Of a stretch of 64,000 nucleotides of DNA, positions 9,537 through 24,915 are shown one piece after another. Origin of the DNA: Photobacterium toruni (GTDB taxonomy: Bacteria > Pseudomonadota > Gammaproteobacteria > Enterobacterales > Vibrionaceae); assembly GCF_024529955.1 (NCBI RefSeq), contig NZ_AP024854.1, forward strand, positions 2,666,001 to 2,730,000, written 5' to 3'. Both the position numbers and the translations under genes were made by a program. The notes below the pieces were generated by a model. It was not told where the DNA came from. It saw only the letters and a list, made by a program, of their open reading frames with translations, and ran no database searches. Position 1 is the stretch's first letter, and every line of letters starts with the position of its first letter.

Positions 9537-9659
9537 AATTCTGTTTTATTTATTGCCTTATGGCAATAAATAGCAATCTGGGAAAATCTAACTAGTTGTT
9601 CTCAACACTCATTCAAGCGTTTGTAGAGTCCGTCTCTTCTCTTTTGAGAAGAAAAACCC

Positions 9660-9673
9660 CTTGGGTGTTGTAT

Positions 9674-9679
<6 letters not shown>
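9660..9679 (-). other. 23S rRNA processing stalk, 3' strand
   Basis: CTTGGGTGTTGTATGGTTAA (plus strand) can pair with the matching segment at 12560-12578 that flanks the 5' end of 23S, with a one-base difference. This is the long helix that RNase III cuts to release pre-23S rRNA. Confidence 0.75.
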
Positions 9680-12559
<2,880 letters not shown>

Positions 12560-12565
<6 letters not shown>

Positions 12566-12578
12566 ATACAACCCCAAG
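12560..12578 (-). other. 23S rRNA processing stalk, 5' strand
   Basis: TTAACCATACAACCCCAAG (plus strand) is complementary, in the RNA, to the 9660-9679 segment at the other end of the 23S gene. Together they form the RNase III processing helix. Confidence 0.75.
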
Positions 12579-12771
12579 AGGTCTTGTATGTTCAAACAAC
12601 CAAGGTTTGTGTTTAATAATCCGATCAAGAAAATATTAAACATTGGTTTTTCGCCGGACTCGATACAAGACACTTGAATGTGTGTTGTTTTGAGAACTCG
12701 TTTTTATTCGAAAATAAAAACATTTTTTAAAATTAATCTTTCGATTAAATTTACTAGTCAGCTTTCCAGAT

Positions 12772-12783
12772 TGTTAAAGAGCA
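12772..12783 (-). promoter_or_regulatory. boxA antitermination element in the 16S-23S spacer
   Basis: The minus strand reads TGCTCTTTAACA, the standard boxA of rrn operons. It is bound by the NusB-S10 complex, which keeps RNA polymerase from premature termination before 23S. Confidence 0.8.
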
Positions 12784-12895
12784 TGCAATTATCTAACGAT
12801 AACCACTTTCTAATGATTTTCAGTGACAACAATGCGGACTTAACAAAGGTATTCTTCATTAAATCTGCGATTCCGTGCAGAAAATTCTTAGAGAG

Positions 12896-12971
12896 TGGTG
12901 GGCGATACCGGGCTCGAACCAGTGACCCCCTCCTTGTAAGGGAGGTGCTCTCCCAACTGAGCTAATCGCCC
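12896..12971 (-). tRNA. tRNA-Val (TAC)
   Basis: 76-nt cloverleaf including the encoded CCA (TGG at 12896-12898). The anticodon loop reads CTTACAA, giving TAC. It is the third and last spacer tRNA, nearest 23S. Confidence 0.97.
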
Positions 12972-13002
12972 ACGATAGTTTTAATTCCTTCGTGAGAAAG
13001 AA

Positions 13003-13078
13003 TGGTGGGTCGTGCAGGATTCGAACCTGCGACCAATTGATTAAAAGTCAACTGCTCTACCAACTGAGCTAACGACCC
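13003..13078 (-). tRNA. tRNA-Lys (TTT)
   Basis: 76-nt cloverleaf including the encoded CCA. The anticodon loop reads CTTTTAA, giving TTT. It is the middle tRNA in the 16S-23S spacer. Confidence 0.97.
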
Positions 13079-13080
13079 AT

Positions 13081-13156
13081 TGGCGTCCCGTAGGGGAGTC
13101 GAACCCCTGTTACCGCCGTGAAAGGGCGGTGTCCTAGGCCTCTAGACGAACGGGAC
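13081..13156 (-). tRNA. tRNA-Glu (TTC)
   Basis: 76-nt cloverleaf beginning GTCCCGTTCGTCTAGAGG on the minus strand, with anticodon TTC and an encoded CCA. It is the first spacer tRNA after 16S. Only 2 bp separate it from tRNA-Lys. Confidence 0.97.
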
Positions 13157-13214
13157 AATGTTCATACTTATTGTTGTTGGGCAACAATAAGTGGCTCTCT
13201 TACATTTTAACCAA

Positions 13215-13232
13215 GCAATTTGTGTGGACACT
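13215..13232 (-). other. 16S rRNA processing stalk, 3' strand
   Basis: GCAATTTGTGTGGACACT (plus strand) matches, apart from two transitions, the complement of 15013-15030 upstream of 16S. The two segments form an 18-bp helix with G-U pairs that brackets 16S, the RNase III site for pre-16S release. Confidence 0.8.
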
Positions 13233-13256
13233 GCATAAAACAGATAAGTCTTTAGG

Positions 13257-14801
<1,545 letters not shown>

Positions 14802-15080
14802 AAGTTTTGTTGTCTCTTTCGAGACGGCTCAATAAATACTGACTTTAAATACCAATTCTTTATAAATAAAGAATGTAATTTTAAAGCTTTTTATCATTCA
14901 AAGAATGATAATTAAATAACTGTGCCAAAATAATCTTCTCTATAAATAGATTGGGCTATTTTGTATTGGTCACTCAGTTTATTGATAAATCTTTCGACTT
15001 AACTCTTCAGTGAGTGCCCACACAGATTGCATGGTCAAATTGTTAAAGAACATTAGCACAACACATCGTATTGGCTGAGG
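14802..15080 (-). other. rrn leader region with hairpins and boxA
   Basis: Transcribed leader between promoter P2 and 16S. It holds boxA-like TGTTCTTTAACAATTT (about 15037-15052, minus strand), the 5' strand of the 16S processing stalk (15013-15030) and two perfect hairpins. The hairpins are TTATCATTC/GAATGATAA at 14891-14911 and ATTCTTTAT/ATAAAGAAT at 14855-14874. Confidence 0.7.
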
Positions 15081-15086
15081 CTGCGT

Positions 15087-15114
15087 ATACTACTCCGCGC
15101 CAATTTAAAGTCAA
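15087..15114 (-). promoter_or_regulatory. rrn promoter P2
   Basis: The minus strand shows -35 TTGACT (15109-15114), a 16-bp spacer and -10 TAGTAT (15087-15092), followed by ACGCAGCC. Transcription would start near 15080, shortly before boxA. The layout resembles rrn P2 promoters. Confidence 0.7.
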
Positions 15115-15347
15115 CAAGTTTTTTAAAGTTATCTTTCAAAACCCTTTAATGACCTGCCTTGCGTAAGATATATTTAACATTTCTTACCATTTGAATAAAA
15201 TTCAAATCAAGACTGCGATTTTTACATCTTACATTGAAGATAAAACCTCAATAAAAGCCTGTTATTTTTTATAAACCGCTTACCGACAAGTTATACACAG
15301 GTTGTAATCAACTTACTAACTGCACGTATTCCGTGTCGTTGGGGTGC

Positions 15348-15375
15348 ATTATAGAGAGAACAAAAAAGATAACAA
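15348..15375 (-). promoter_or_regulatory. rrn promoter P1
   Basis: The minus strand shows -35 TTGTTA (15370-15375), a 16-bp spacer and a perfect -10 TATAAT (15348-15353), followed by the GC-rich discriminator GCACCCC expected of ppGpp/DksA-controlled rrn P1 promoters. An A/T-rich UP-like element lies just upstream (15376-15395). Confidence 0.8.
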
Positions 15376-15532
15376 TTGTTTATTTAATTTTTTAGCGCAA
15401 ATGCTAGTAATACCAACCAAAAGCCATAAAAGAGTCAATTTTCATACAGCACAAGGCTTAATTGATAGCTGCTATTTAAAAATGGTGCCGACAATTTGAT
15501 CAATTAATAACTTTTGGTTAATAGCATAAGAG

Positions 15533-16270
15533 TTAGGAGACAACAAAATAAGGATTTAACAGAGACTCTCGATCATAACGAAGCGGTAAACCATTCAGAT
15601 CATTCACTGTCGCGCCAGCACTTTCAGCAATACATTGACCAGCCGCAGTATCCCACATCATTGTTGGGCCTAAACGAGGATAATATTGAGCTCGTCCTTC
15701 AGCGACTAAACAAAATTTTAATGATGAGCCTACCGCCACTAATTTATGCTCACCGAGTTGTTGAAGATAAGCCTCTAACTCAACCGAAGGATGTGAACGA
15801 CTACCAACAACTGTCGGTATAGTAGCAGGTAAAAGACGAATAACCTCTTTACCTGCTTTAGTAACAAGCCAAGCCGTTTTTCCGTCACCCAACCACGCTT
15901 TATTTAATGCAGGAGCATAGACAACAGCTAAAATAGGTTTGCCATTTTCAATAAGCGCAATATTAACGGTGAACTCGCTATTCTTATTGATAAACTCTTT
16001 GGTACCATCAAGTGGATCCACCAGCCAAAAAGATGTCCAATGTTGACGCTGCTGCCAATCTGTCTGTGGTGATTCTTCTGATATGATAGGAATATCTGGA
16101 GTCAGTTGCTGTAATTGACTAATAATAATTTCATTTGCGGCAAGATCAGCAATGGTGACGGGACTATTATCGATTTTATTTTCAATCGCTATATTGCTGT
16201 GATAATGCGTCATTATCGATTTACCTGCATTCAATGCAATAACATATATAGCATCAAGTAATGTTATCAC
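15533..16270 (-). CDS. cysQ: 3'(2'),5'-bisphosphate nucleotidase CysQ
   Basis: 245-aa inositol-monophosphatase-fold enzyme that hydrolyses PAP (left after PAPS reduction) to AMP and phosphate, which prevents inhibition of sulfate assimilation. The metal-binding signatures are present: EES in IISEESPQTD, DPLDGTKEF, and WDTAAGQCIAESAGA near the C-terminus. It closes the cysGDN-permease-cysC-cysQ operon, 24 bp after cysC. The rrn P1 region begins about 160 bp beyond its stop, and I see no clear terminator in between. Confidence 0.93.
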   Translation of the reverse strand: MITLLDAIYVIALNAGKSIMTHYHSNIAIENKIDNSPVTIADLAANEIIISQLQQLTPDIPIISEESPQTDWQQRQHWTSFWLVDPLDGTKEFINKNSEFTVNIALIENGKPILAVVYAPALNKAWLGDGKTAWLVTKAGKEVIRLLPATIPTVVGSRSHPSVELEAYLQQLGEHKLVAVGSSLKFCLVAEGRAQYYPRLGPTMMWDTAAGQCIAESAGATVNDLNGLPLRYDRESLLNPYFVVS

Positions 16271-16294
16271 TTACGGTACTCCTATTACCGATGA

Positions 16295-16918
16295 TCAAGC
16301 AATTATACTTCGACGACGTAAAGCATTAATACATTGCTCAACCAATTCATTAATATTATAACTATCCGCGGCTAAGTGAATTTCAGGCTGTAAAGGTGAT
16401 TGGTACTCTGCATCAATCCCCGTAAATTGCTTTATTTCACCTGCTCGTGCTTTTTTATACAAACCTTTAGGATCGCGTTTTTCGCATTCAGCTAAAGGCG
16501 TATCAACAAACACTTCGATAAACTCTTCCTGTGGCAGTAAATCTCGTACTATTTGTCTTTCTTCACGATGAGGAGAAATAAACGCACTCAGTACGATCAA
16601 TCCTGAATCAGCCATTAATGTGGCAACCTCACCGATACGACGAATATTTTCACGTCGATCTTGAGCTGAAAAACCGAGATCTTTACACAGACCATGGCGA
16701 ACGTTATCACCATCTAATAAATAGGTATGGTAACCCAATGCCAGTAATCTATGTTCTAACGCGCCGGCAATCGTCGATTTACCCGCACCACTCAATCCTG
16801 TAAACCATAATACACAAGGCTGCTGTTGCTTTTGCTGTCCTCGCTGCTCTTTAGTCACACTATAACTATGCCAGATAATATTATTGTTATCGTCATGGGA
16901 CTTCGTTGTCGTATTCAT
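16295..16918 (-). CDS. cysC: Adenylyl-sulfate (APS) kinase CysC
   Basis: P-loop kinase that phosphorylates APS to PAPS, the second activation step of sulfate assimilation. It has Walker [26 protein letters not shown], the [12 protein letters not shown] helix and the [13 protein letters not shown] region. The frame extends to an ATG at 16930 (MEHVM), but GGAA lies 6 bp before the ATG at 16918, which I prefer (207 aa). It follows the SLC13 permease in the cys operon. Confidence 0.93.
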   Translation of the reverse strand: MNTTTKSHDDNNNIIWHSYSVTKEQRGQQKQQQPCVLWFTGLSGAGKSTIAGALEHRLLALGYHTYLLDGDNVRHGLCKDLGFSAQDRRENIRRIGEVATLMADSGLIVLSAFISPHREERQIVRDLLPQEEFIEVFVDTPLAECEKRDPKGLYKKARAGEIKQFTGIDAEYQSPLQPEIHLAADSYNINELVEQCINALRRRSIIA

Positions 16919-16937
16919 AACATGTTCCATTGTTAAT

Positions 16938-18668
16938 TTAGTTAAAAGGAAAGACGAATGGGATCAAGATCAACACTACAGTGGAATACACAATTGAAAG
17001 TGGTAACCCCAGTTTTAGATAATCTCTAATTTTATAATTGCCAACGCTATACACCAATAGATTGGTTTGATAGCCATAAGGAGAAATAAAACTCGCACTC
17101 GCACCAAAGAGTACAGCCATAATGAACGGCATTGGATCGACACCATACCCAAGCGCTAAGCTATAACTTATTGGAAAAGCCAATGCTGCGGCTGCATTAT
17201 TGGTGATCAATTCTGTCAAAACCAATGTCAGTAAGTAAACCGCAATTAAACCACCATATACTCCCCAGCCATTAAATGCGGAAATAAGTACCTGCCCCAT
17301 ATACTGCGATAAGCCACTGGTTATCATTAATTGTGCCAGCGTTAATGCAGATCCAACAATAACTACAATATCAATTGGAAATCGACGTCGAAGCTCACCA
17401 AAGGAAATAATCCCCATAACCACCAGCAACAACAAATAAACAGCTAATCCCTTAATTAATGGCAACCAACCAGCTAACGCTAAGATAATGATACTTAAAA
17501 AGCCGACTAATACTGTTGTACTGCGATAGCTATCTAACCGCGCACTTGAATCAAGACCATTAACCAACACAAACTCACGTTCAAGCATAGCTTGCTTTTG
17601 ATTAAACAATTTCCCCGGTACGATTACTAAGGTATCACCGGCTCGTAATTCAATATTACCCAAGCCTCCTGCTAATCTTTCATGACCACGGCGAATAGCA
17701 ACTACGACTGCATCAAAATTTTCACGAAATTGAGTACTTTTTAATGTTCGTCCACAAATAGCAGCTGAATGACTAACCACCACCTCCATCATTGATTGAC
17801 CATTAAGATGGTGTTGACCAAATAAATGCAGCCCTTCTATTTCTTGTAAGGTGGTGACACTTTCAATATCACCACAAAACAATAACCGATCACCTGCTTG
17901 TAAGTGTGTATCAGGACAAACCGGTGCAATCGTTTTACCATCACGAATTAATTCAGCTAAAAATAACCGTCGTAATGCTCTCAATCCATTTTCTGCGACC
18001 GTTTTTCCTATCAACGCTGAATCACTTTTCACACGCGCTTCTAAAAAATAAGGCAGTTGTTCTTCGCTATGATCGTCGTTATCAGGTAAGAAATAACTCA
18101 AGGGTATTAAAATTATTAAGCCGATCACTAATACTGCTAAGCCAATCATGGTCGGTGCAAAAAAGCCCAGACTCGGTAAGCCAACATCTTCCACAAAACT
18201 ATTAATAATAAGGTTGGTCGATGTTCCAATAAGGGTCAGTGTCCCTCCTAAAATAGCGGCGTAAGATAAAGGCAGTAATAATTTAGAAGGAGCATGACGC
18301 TGATTACGTTTTATTGCTCCAATTAACGACACCACTACCGCAGTATTATTAGTAAATGAAGATAATAACGCGGTTGATATTCCAAGCTTTGCCACAACCG
18401 AACTATGACCACCTTGTGAAATTTGCCGCCCAACCCAACTTATCAAGCGCGTTTTTTCAAGTGCTATCGATACTAAAATCAATAACACTAAAGTTAATAA
18501 CGACGGGTTGGTAAAATTTGCGGCAATGGCGGGTAATTCAATTAAGTTTGATTGAAAACCAATAAACGCACTGCCAGCAAATAAATACGCGGGTTTAATC
18601 TTCGTGGTGAGCAAGCAGAGAATAATCACTACTAGCATTGCCAGCACAGTAGCTTGTTCCCAGCTCAT
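16938..18668 (-). CDS. SLC13-family permease with two RCK_C domains, probable sulfate transporter
   Basis: 576-aa membrane protein with two blocks of hydrophobic helices (about residues 5-190 and 390-575) around a soluble middle (about 205-380). The middle contains two TrkA_C/RCK_C-like repeats ([21 protein letters not shown] and [20 protein letters not shown]). The transmembrane parts carry DASS/SLC13 features such as [17 protein letters not shown] and [13 protein letters not shown]. It sits inside a sulfate-activation operon, between cysN and cysC, so sulfate is the likely substrate; that is an inference from position. The start lies 5 bp after the cysN stop. Confidence 0.85.
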   Translation of the reverse strand: MSWEQATVLAMLVVIILCLLTTKIKPAYLFAGSAFIGFQSNLIELPAIAANFTNPSLLTLVLLILVSIALEKTRLISWVGRQISQGGHSSVVAKLGISTALLSSFTNNTAVVVSLIGAIKRNQRHAPSKLLLPLSYAAILGGTLTLIGTSTNLIINSFVEDVGLPSLGFFAPTMIGLAVLVIGLIILIPLSYFLPDNDDHSEEQLPYFLEARVKSDSALIGKTVAENGLRALRRLFLAELIRDGKTIAPVCPDTHLQAGDRLLFCGDIESVTTLQEIEGLHLFGQHHLNGQSMMEVVVSHSAAICGRTLKSTQFRENFDAVVVAIRRGHERLAGGLGNIELRAGDTLVIVPGKLFNQKQAMLEREFVLVNGLDSSARLDSYRSTTVLVGFLSIIILALAGWLPLIKGLAVYLLLLVVMGIISFGELRRRFPIDIVVIVGSALTLAQLMITSGLSQYMGQVLISAFNGWGVYGGLIAVYLLTLVLTELITNNAAAALAFPISYSLALGYGVDPMPFIMAVLFGASASFISPYGYQTNLLVYSVGNYKIRDYLKLGLPLSIVYSTVVLILIPFVFPFN

Positions 18669-18673
18669 TCACG

Positions 18674-20095
18674 TTACTCCAATAATTGACCAATATCTTT
18701 GGTATCCCAATGTGGGAAATGCTTACGAACGAGCGCGTTAAATTCAACTTCAAACGCTGAATAACGACTACTTTGCTGATCGGCGAGTGCTTCACGGACT
18801 AAACCAGCACCAACGGTGACATTGGTTAAACGATCGATAATGATAAATCCGCCAGTATCTTTGCAGGTCTGATAGCTATCTACCGCTATCGCATCGTGAA
18901 GGTTCACTTCACACAAACCAATACCGTTAAGTGGTAGCGTCTCGGTAGCAAAAGTATCAAGACTATTAATATCAACTTGATGACGTATTGCACTCACACT
19001 ACCTAAGGTTTTTTTACCTGCTACTTTAATATCATACTGACGCCCAGTCGCGAGTGCGGTCTCCCCCATCCACACGATATCAGCCAGTACATTATTACTT
19101 AATGGCACTTCGTCTTCGGCTGCAATCAAAGTATCACCACGGCTAATATCAATTTCATCCGCTAAGGTAACGGTAATTGCTTGCCCTTGAGCTACGGTCT
19201 CCAAATCACCATCAAAAGTAACAATACGCTCAACTGTGGATGTTTTTCCTGAAGGTAATGCGGTTACACGCTGTCCTACATGAATTTCGCCGGAAGCTAA
19301 TGTGCCAGCAAAACCTCGAAAATCAAGATTAGGGCGATTTACATATTGAATCGGAAAACGTAACGCTGACGAGGTTTCACCAGATAATAAATCTACCTGT
19401 TCTAATAAGGTCAATAACGGCTTCCCCTGATACCACGCCATCTTGGCACTTTGGCTAACAACGTTATCGCCTTCTAATGCCGATAGTGGCAACACTTGAA
19501 TATTGATCTTAGGATTAAGCTTTTTTGAGAATTGAAGGTATTGCTGCTGAATTTCTTCAAAACGCGCTTGGCCAAAATCAACTAAATCCATTTTATTTAC
19601 CGCCACAATAAACTGGCGAATACCTAATAGGCTGGCAATATAAGAATGACGACGGGTTTGATCTAACACGCCTTTACGTGCATCAATCAAAATAACCGCA
19701 ACATCACACGTCGATGCGCCTGTTGCCATATTACGAGTGTATTGCTCATGCCCTGGTGTATCGGCAATAATGAACTTACGTGCTTTGGTTGAGAAATAAC
19801 GGTAAGCAACATCAATGGTGATCCCTTGCTCACGCTCTGCTTGTAAACCATCGACTAATAAGGCTAAGTCTGGTTTATCGCCTGTGGTACCGACTTTTTG
19901 ACTGTCAGTATGGATAGCCGCAAGTTGATCTTCATAAATCTGATGCGAGTCATGTAATAGGCGACCAATGAGGGTACTTTTGCCATCATCAACGGAGCCA
20001 CAGGTTAAAAACCGTAGCAGCGATTTATTATGGTGTTGATCAAGGTAAGCTTCGATACCCAGTTCTGCCACCTGTTGTTCTATGACACTGTTCAT
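18674..20095 (-). CDS. cysN: Sulfate adenylyltransferase subunit 1 (GTPase) CysN
   Basis: 473-aa EF-Tu-like GTPase subunit of ATP sulfurylase, which couples GTP hydrolysis to formation of APS from ATP and sulfate. G motifs are visible: [15 protein letters not shown] (G1), [12 protein letters not shown] (G3) and NKMDLVD (G4), followed by the beta-barrel domains. It is not fused to CysC, which is a separate gene here. The start lies 10 bp after the cysD stop with TAAGGAGAG as ribosome site. Confidence 0.96.
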   Translation of the reverse strand: MNSVIEQQVAELGIEAYLDQHHNKSLLRFLTCGSVDDGKSTLIGRLLHDSHQIYEDQLAAIHTDSQKVGTTGDKPDLALLVDGLQAEREQGITIDVAYRYFSTKARKFIIADTPGHEQYTRNMATGASTCDVAVILIDARKGVLDQTRRHSYIASLLGIRQFIVAVNKMDLVDFGQARFEEIQQQYLQFSKKLNPKINIQVLPLSALEGDNVVSQSAKMAWYQGKPLLTLLEQVDLLSGETSSALRFPIQYVNRPNLDFRGFAGTLASGEIHVGQRVTALPSGKTSTVERIVTFDGDLETVAQGQAITVTLADEIDISRGDTLIAAEDEVPLSNNVLADIVWMGETALATGRQYDIKVAGKKTLGSVSAIRHQVDINSLDTFATETLPLNGIGLCEVNLHDAIAVDSYQTCKDTGGFIIIDRLTNVTVGAGLVREALADQQSSRYSAFEVEFNALVRKHFPHWDTKDIGQLLE

Positions 20096-20105
20096 TTATC
20101 TCTCC

Positions 20106-21014
20106 TTAGAAATAACCCTGGCGTTTTTTCAATTCCATTGAGCCAGATTGGTCATGATCGATAGCCCGCCCTTGACGTTCACTGGAAGTAGCCACCAGCA
20201 TTTCTTCAATAATTCCCGGCAAAGTATCAGCCGTTGATTCCACCGCTCCTGTTAATGGGTAACATCCTAAGGTTCTAAACCGGACACTTTTTTGCTCAAT
20301 GGTTTCGCCTGGTTGTAACTCTAAACGTTCATCATCTACCATAATTAGCATGCCATCACGCTCTACAACTGGCCGTACTTGGGATAGGTACAGTGGCACA
20401 ATTTCAATTTGTTCTAAGAATATATATTGCCAAATATCAAGCTCAGTCCAATTGGATAACGGGAACACGCGAATACTCTCGCCTTTATTAATCTGACCGT
20501 TATAGGTTTTCCATAATTCAGGGCGCTGATTTTTAGGATCCCAACTATGGTTTTTATCACGGAAAGAATACACACGCTCTTTGGCTCGCGACTTTTCTTC
20601 ATCACGGCGAGCGCCACCAAATGCGGCATCAAAACCATATTTATCGAGTGCTTGTTTTAGGCCTTGAGTTTTCATGATATCGGTATGCTTTGACGAACCA
20701 TGGGTAAATGGCCCAACTCCCATCGCGATCCCCTCTGGATTTTGATGGACTAATAAATCAAAACCGTATTTCTTAGCGGTACGATCACGAAACTCAATCA
20801 TTTCACGAAACTTCCAAGTGGTATCAACATGCAATAGCGGAAACGGTATTTTTCCAGGATAAAAAGCCTTACGAGCTAAATGCAACATCACTGATGAATC
20901 TTTACCAATCGAATACATCATTACAGGATTATCAAACTCAGCGGCGACTTCACGCAAAATATGAATACTTTCTGCTTCGAGTTGCTTGAGGTGGGTTAAA
21001 CGTTTCGGGTCCAT
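20106..21014 (-). CDS. cysD: Sulfate adenylyltransferase subunit 2 CysD
   Basis: Catalytic ATP pyrophosphatase-type subunit of ATP sulfurylase; with CysN it makes APS. The PP-loop motif appears as [13 protein letters not shown], and [15 protein letters not shown] and [13 protein letters not shown] are conserved. The frame can be extended to an ATG at 21026, but GGAGAG is placed ideally before the ATG at 21014 ([13 protein letters not shown]), which also matches the E. coli N-terminus, so I use 21014 (302 aa). Confidence 0.96.
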   Translation of the reverse strand: MDPKRLTHLKQLEAESIHILREVAAEFDNPVMMYSIGKDSSVMLHLARKAFYPGKIPFPLLHVDTTWKFREMIEFRDRTAKKYGFDLLVHQNPEGIAMGVGPFTHGSSKHTDIMKTQGLKQALDKYGFDAAFGGARRDEEKSRAKERVYSFRDKNHSWDPKNQRPELWKTYNGQINKGESIRVFPLSNWTELDIWQYIFLEQIEIVPLYLSQVRPVVERDGMLIMVDDERLELQPGETIEQKSVRFRTLGCYPLTGAVESTADTLPGIIEEMLVATSSERQGRAIDHDQSGSMELKKRQGYF

Positions 21015-21027
21015 CACTCTCTCCATG

Positions 21028-22443
21028 TTATGCCAGTTTCACTGCCGCTTCAGGTTGCGGCTGTAACTGTTCCTTTGTTGTGAACCAAGCTAATTTATGT
21101 GACAACTTGACGACTTCACCGACCACAATTAACGATGGCGAAGCAGCATGCTGTGCTAAATCGGCAAGTTGATCTAATTGTCCGGTTAATACTTTTTGAG
21201 TGGCTTGTGTACCGCGCTCAATGATGGCGATAGGCGTTTTAGCGGCACGTCCATGTTGTAACAACTGCTGCTGAATATGGCTCGATTTCATTAACCCCAT
21301 ATAAATGACTAAGGTTTGATTACCACGGGCTAAGGTTGACCAATCGAGCTGCTTACCATCAGGTTTTAAATGACCTGTAATAAACATTGCTGTTTGCGCG
21401 TAATCGCGATGAGTTAATGGAATGCCAGCATAAGCGGTGGCGCCAGCAGCTGCGGTAATGCCCGGTACGACTTGAAAATCAATACCCGCTTCTGCTAGCA
21501 CTTCTAATTCTTCAGCACCACGCCCAAACACAAATGGATCACCACCTTTCAGTCTGACAACACGTTTACCTTGTTGAGCATATTCAACAATCAACTGATT
21601 AATTTGCTGTTGCGGAACACTATGAAAACCGGCTTTTTTACCAACACAAACAAGCTCTGCATCACGACGAACCAACGCCATCACATCATCAGAGACAAGG
21701 TAGTCATACAACACCACATCTGCTTGCTGCATTAATTGCAATCCACGTAAAGTTAATAACCCCGCATCACCAGGACCGGCACCAATTAACGCAACTTGAC
21801 CAACAGGTGGCGTGTGCTGTTGTAATTGTTGATGTAATGCCTGTTGTGCTTCACTGTGACGACCGACAGCAACTAAATCGGCAAAACGACCATTAAATGC
21901 TTGCTCCCAAAAAGCACGTCGCCCAGAAAAAGAAGACATTTTAGTCGTAAGATAATCTCGAAAATCACCTGCAAGCGTCGCCATTTTTCCTAAATGCTGT
22001 GGCAGAGTAGCCTCTAGCTTTTGGCGTAATAAGCGTGCAAGAACAGGTGCTTTTCCAGAGGAAGAAATCGCAACAATAATAGGAGAACGATCAATAATAG
22101 AGGGCACAATAAAACTACAACGTTGGGTATCATCCACTACATTGACTAATACTTGGCGTTGATTAGCCGATTGGTAAACCAGTGCATTCAGCGCCTTATG
22201 TGGCGTTGCTGCAATAGCTAAAAAAATACCTTCAAGATCAGTCGCTGAAAAATCGTTACCAACAAAGCGGATCTGATTAGCGGCAATAGCTGCTGTAAAA
22301 TCAGCATTAAGTTTAGGTGCTATAACCCCTACATCAGCGCCAGCTTTTAATAACATCTGTGTTTTTCGCCATGCGCTATTACCACCACCGACAACCAAAC
22401 ATGGTCGACGCTTTAAATCCGCAAATATTGGTAAATAATCCAT
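21028..22443 (-). CDS. cysG: Siroheme synthase CysG
   Basis: 471-aa trifunctional enzyme. The N-terminal half is the NAD-dependent precorrin-2 dehydrogenase/ferrochelatase ([38 protein letters not shown]). The C-terminal half is the SAM-dependent uroporphyrinogen III methyltransferase ([58 protein letters not shown]). It makes siroheme, the cofactor of sulfite reductase CysI encoded at 30-32 kb. It is the first gene of the sulfate-activation operon. Confidence 0.96.
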   Translation of the reverse strand: MDYLPIFADLKRRPCLVVGGGNSAWRKTQMLLKAGADVGVIAPKLNADFTAAIAANQIRFVGNDFSATDLEGIFLAIAATPHKALNALVYQSANQRQVLVNVVDDTQRCSFIVPSIIDRSPIIVAISSSGKAPVLARLLRQKLEATLPQHLGKMATLAGDFRDYLTTKMSSFSGRRAFWEQAFNGRFADLVAVGRHSEAQQALHQQLQQHTPPVGQVALIGAGPGDAGLLTLRGLQLMQQADVVLYDYLVSDDVMALVRRDAELVCVGKKAGFHSVPQQQINQLIVEYAQQGKRVVRLKGGDPFVFGRGAEELEVLAEAGIDFQVVPGITAAAGATAYAGIPLTHRDYAQTAMFITGHLKPDGKQLDWSTLARGNQTLVIYMGLMKSSHIQQQLLQHGRAAKTPIAIIERGTQATQKVLTGQLDQLADLAQHAASPSLIVVGEVVKLSHKLAWFTTKEQLQPQPEAAVKLA

Positions 22444-22470
22444 TGTTTACTCTCCTTGAACTCTGTAACC

Positions 22471-22499
22471 ACTATAGAGAGCTTGTAATATTACTTGAA
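22471..22499 (-). promoter_or_regulatory. Putative promoter of the cysG-cysDN-permease-cysCQ operon
   Basis: The minus strand reads TTCAAG (22494-22499), a 17-bp spacer and TATAGT (22471-22476), giving a short leader of about 20-25 nt before cysG. The weak -35 fits an activator-dependent promoter, for which CysB is the expected regulator. I could not define a CysB site with confidence. Confidence 0.5.
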
Positions 22500-22855
22500 A
22501 GTCTAAAGTTTCATTTTTTATATCAAAAAGTTTGGTTACTAATTCAACAATTCTAATTTAACAACTTCATAGAATGATCAACCGCAAATAAATACAAACA
22601 AAACATAAATCACTAGCAGTAAACAAAATGGAGGATATTCAAATATCACTTTGAACCTAAGTTATGCTTTTTCTTTCTTAATTTAATCAACCACATTTCG
22701 TTTTAGCGTAAATATTGTGATTATTTCACCGCTTAATAATGATTCTGAATATAAAAATGAGAGTTAAAGCACAATTATGTGATGGATACTGATAGTAAGT
22801 GCATAATATTTGTTATTTTAGGCGCGCTTTCCTTACCTACCCTTTGGAGAAACAC
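22500..22855. other. Divergent intergenic region cysG / cpdB
   Basis: About 350 bp, AT-rich. It contains a short perfect dyad GATATT-CA-AATATC near 22634-22647 and presumably the cpdB promoter. Nothing else stands out. A frame running into cpdB from 22799 lacks a ribosome site. Confidence 0.4.
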
Positions 22856-24823
22856 ATGATGCTATCTGTTAAGCCTTTATCAATCGCTGTCTTAGGCGGA
22901 CTGTTATTACTAGCAGGTCCTGCAAATGCAGAAACGATTAAATTACGTATTCTTGAAACAACAGATATCCATACAAATGTAATGGACTACGATTACTACA
23001 AAGATAAGCCAACAGAGAAAACAGGCTTAGTACGTACAGCAACTTTGGTTGAAAAGGCCCGCGCAGAAGTTATTAACAGTGTATTGGTTGATAATGGAGA
23101 TTTATTGCAAGGTAGTCCGATGGGTGACTATATGGCAGCTAAAGGCATTAAAAAAGGCGAAGTGCACCCAGTCTATAAAGTAATGAACCAATTAGGTTAT
23201 GCGGTAGGTAATATTGGTAACCACGAATTTAACTATGGGCTTGAGTTCCTTGATACCAGTATCGAAGGAGCAAATTTCCCCTATATCAATGCTAATGTTT
23301 ATGATTTAAAAACGGGTAAAAACTTATTTACACCTTACCTTATTAAAGATTACTCCTTTAAAGATAACGATGGTAACAACCAAAAACTAAAAATTGGTTA
23401 CATCGGCTTTGTACCGCCACAAATTATGGTGTGGGATAAAAACAACCTTGAAGGTAAAGTAGAAGCCAAAGATATTAAGCAGACCGCAGAGAAATTCATT
23501 CCTCAAATGAAAGCGGAAGGTGCCGATATTATTATCGCTATTCCACACTCTGGCGTTTCAGCTGATCCATATAAAGTTGGTGCAGAAAACTCGGTCTATT
23601 TCCTGACTCAAGTTAAAGGGATTGATGCAATCGCATTTGGTCACTCACATGCGGTATTCCCAAGTAAAGATTTTGCTAACCTTCCAGGGGCTGATATTGA
23701 AAAAGGCACCATCAATGGAATTCCTGCAGTAATGCCTGGTCGCTGGGGTGATCATGTCGGTATTATGGATTTAGTATTAGATAAAGACGGTAATAGCTGG
23801 AAAGTAACCTCAGCTCAAACTGAAGCGCGTCCAATCTTTGATAAAGCTAACCAAAAATCATTAATCAAAGCGGATCCAAAATTAGTCGCTGCAGTAAAAA
23901 TTGATCATAACGCGACCCGTGATTTTGTTAATCAGCCAATTGGTAAAGCAAGTGATGTAATGTACAGCTACCTTGCGTTGGTACAAGACGATCCAACGGT
24001 ACAAATCGTCAACCTTGCACAAAAAGATTACGTTGAACGCTTTATTCAAGGCGATCCTGATCTTGATGGTCTGCCAGTATTATCAGCAGCAGCACCATTT
24101 AAAGCTGGCGGTCGTGGAAATGACGCAGGTAACTACACCGAAGTTGAAGCAGGACAATTAACTTTCCGTAATGCGGCTGATTTATATTTGTACCCGAATT
24201 CGCTAGTTGCGATGAAGGTAAAAGGTAAAGATGTTCAAGAATGGCTAGAATGTTCAGCGGCACAGTTTAATCAAATAGATATTAACAGTGAGAAACCACA
24301 AGGACTAATTAACTGGAATGGTTTTCGTACTTACAATTTCGATGTTATTGATGGCGTGAAATACAACATTGATATTTCACAGCCCGCAAAATACGACGGT
24401 GATTGTAAGCTCATTAATCCAACCGCAAATCGTATTAAAGACTTAAGTTTTAATGGCAAACCGATTGATTTAGAACAGACGTTCTTAATTGCGACCAATA
24501 ATTACCGCGCGTACAGTGGTAAGTTTGCAGGTACTGGTGAAGCATTTGTTGCCTTTGCCTCACCTGATGAAAACCGCACTGTGTTATCAGATTACATTAG
24601 TCGTGTGAGCAAACAAAAAGGTCAAGTTGTTCCAAGTGCAGATAATAACTGGCACTTCACACCACTGAAAAGTGATAAGAAGTTGAACATTCAATTTGAA
24701 ACAGCAAACAGTGATAAAGCAGCACAGTTTATTAAGGATAAAGGCCAATATCCAATGCAGCAAGTTAATACAACGCCAGGTGGGTTTGCTATTTATCAAT
24801 TAGATCTTCAAACAGGTAAATAA
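22856..24823 (+). CDS. cpdB: 2',3'-cyclic-nucleotide 2'-phosphodiesterase / 3'-nucleotidase CpdB
   Basis: Periplasmic bifunctional enzyme (655 aa) that opens 2',3'-cyclic nucleotides and removes the 3' phosphate, letting cells scavenge nucleotides. The start is the ATG at 22856, with GGAG 6 bp upstream, followed by a signal peptide ending GPANA. Metallophosphoesterase motifs follow: [46 protein letters not shown] and FGHSHAVFP. The C-terminal half is the 5'-nucleotidase substrate-binding domain. The open frame extends to 22799, but that extra 19-residue leader would mask the signal peptide. Confidence 0.95.
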   Translation: MMLSVKPLSIAVLGGLLLLAGPANAETIKLRILETTDIHTNVMDYDYYKDKPTEKTGLVRTATLVEKARAEVINSVLVDNGDLLQGSPMGDYMAAKGIKKGEVHPVYKVMNQLGYAVGNIGNHEFNYGLEFLDTSIEGANFPYINANVYDLKTGKNLFTPYLIKDYSFKDNDGNNQKLKIGYIGFVPPQIMVWDKNNLEGKVEAKDIKQTAEKFIPQMKAEGADIIIAIPHSGVSADPYKVGAENSVYFLTQVKGIDAIAFGHSHAVFPSKDFANLPGADIEKGTINGIPAVMPGRWGDHVGIMDLVLDKDGNSWKVTSAQTEARPIFDKANQKSLIKADPKLVAAVKIDHNATRDFVNQPIGKASDVMYSYLALVQDDPTVQIVNLAQKDYVERFIQGDPDLDGLPVLSAAAPFKAGGRGNDAGNYTEVEAGQLTFRNAADLYLYPNSLVAMKVKGKDVQEWLECSAAQFNQIDINSEKPQGLINWNGFRTYNFDVIDGVKYNIDISQPAKYDGDCKLINPTANRIKDLSFNGKPIDLEQTFLIATNNYRAYSGKFAGTGEAFVAFASPDENRTVLSDYISRVSKQKGQVVPSADNNWHFTPLKSDKKLNIQFETANSDKAAQFIKDKGQYPMQQVNTTPGGFAIYQLDLQTGK

Positions 24824-24844
24824 TCCTCACCATAAAATATCTAT

Positions 24845-24874
24845 ATACCGCAGCCTTGGTTGCGGTATTTTTTT
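24845..24874 (+). terminator. Intrinsic terminator of cpdB
   Basis: Stem ATACCGCA (24845-24852) / TGCGGTAT (24861-24868) with an 8-base loop, followed by TTTTTT. Confidence 0.85.
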
Positions 24875-24915
24875 GATACACTGCCACTCTCATTCTTTTA
24901 CACGTTAACTCGCTT

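Noticed and set aside
12678..12965. 95-codon plus-strand frame across the 16S-23S spacer
   Set aside because: It overlaps tRNA-Val and boxA on the opposite strand and lacks a ribosome site.
15514..15822. 102-codon plus-strand frame
   Set aside because: It is the antisense shadow of cysQ.
22634..22647. Dyad GATATTCAAATATC upstream of cpdB as a regulator site
   Set aside because: It is short, AT-rich and not placed relative to a recognisable promoter; too weak to claim an operator.
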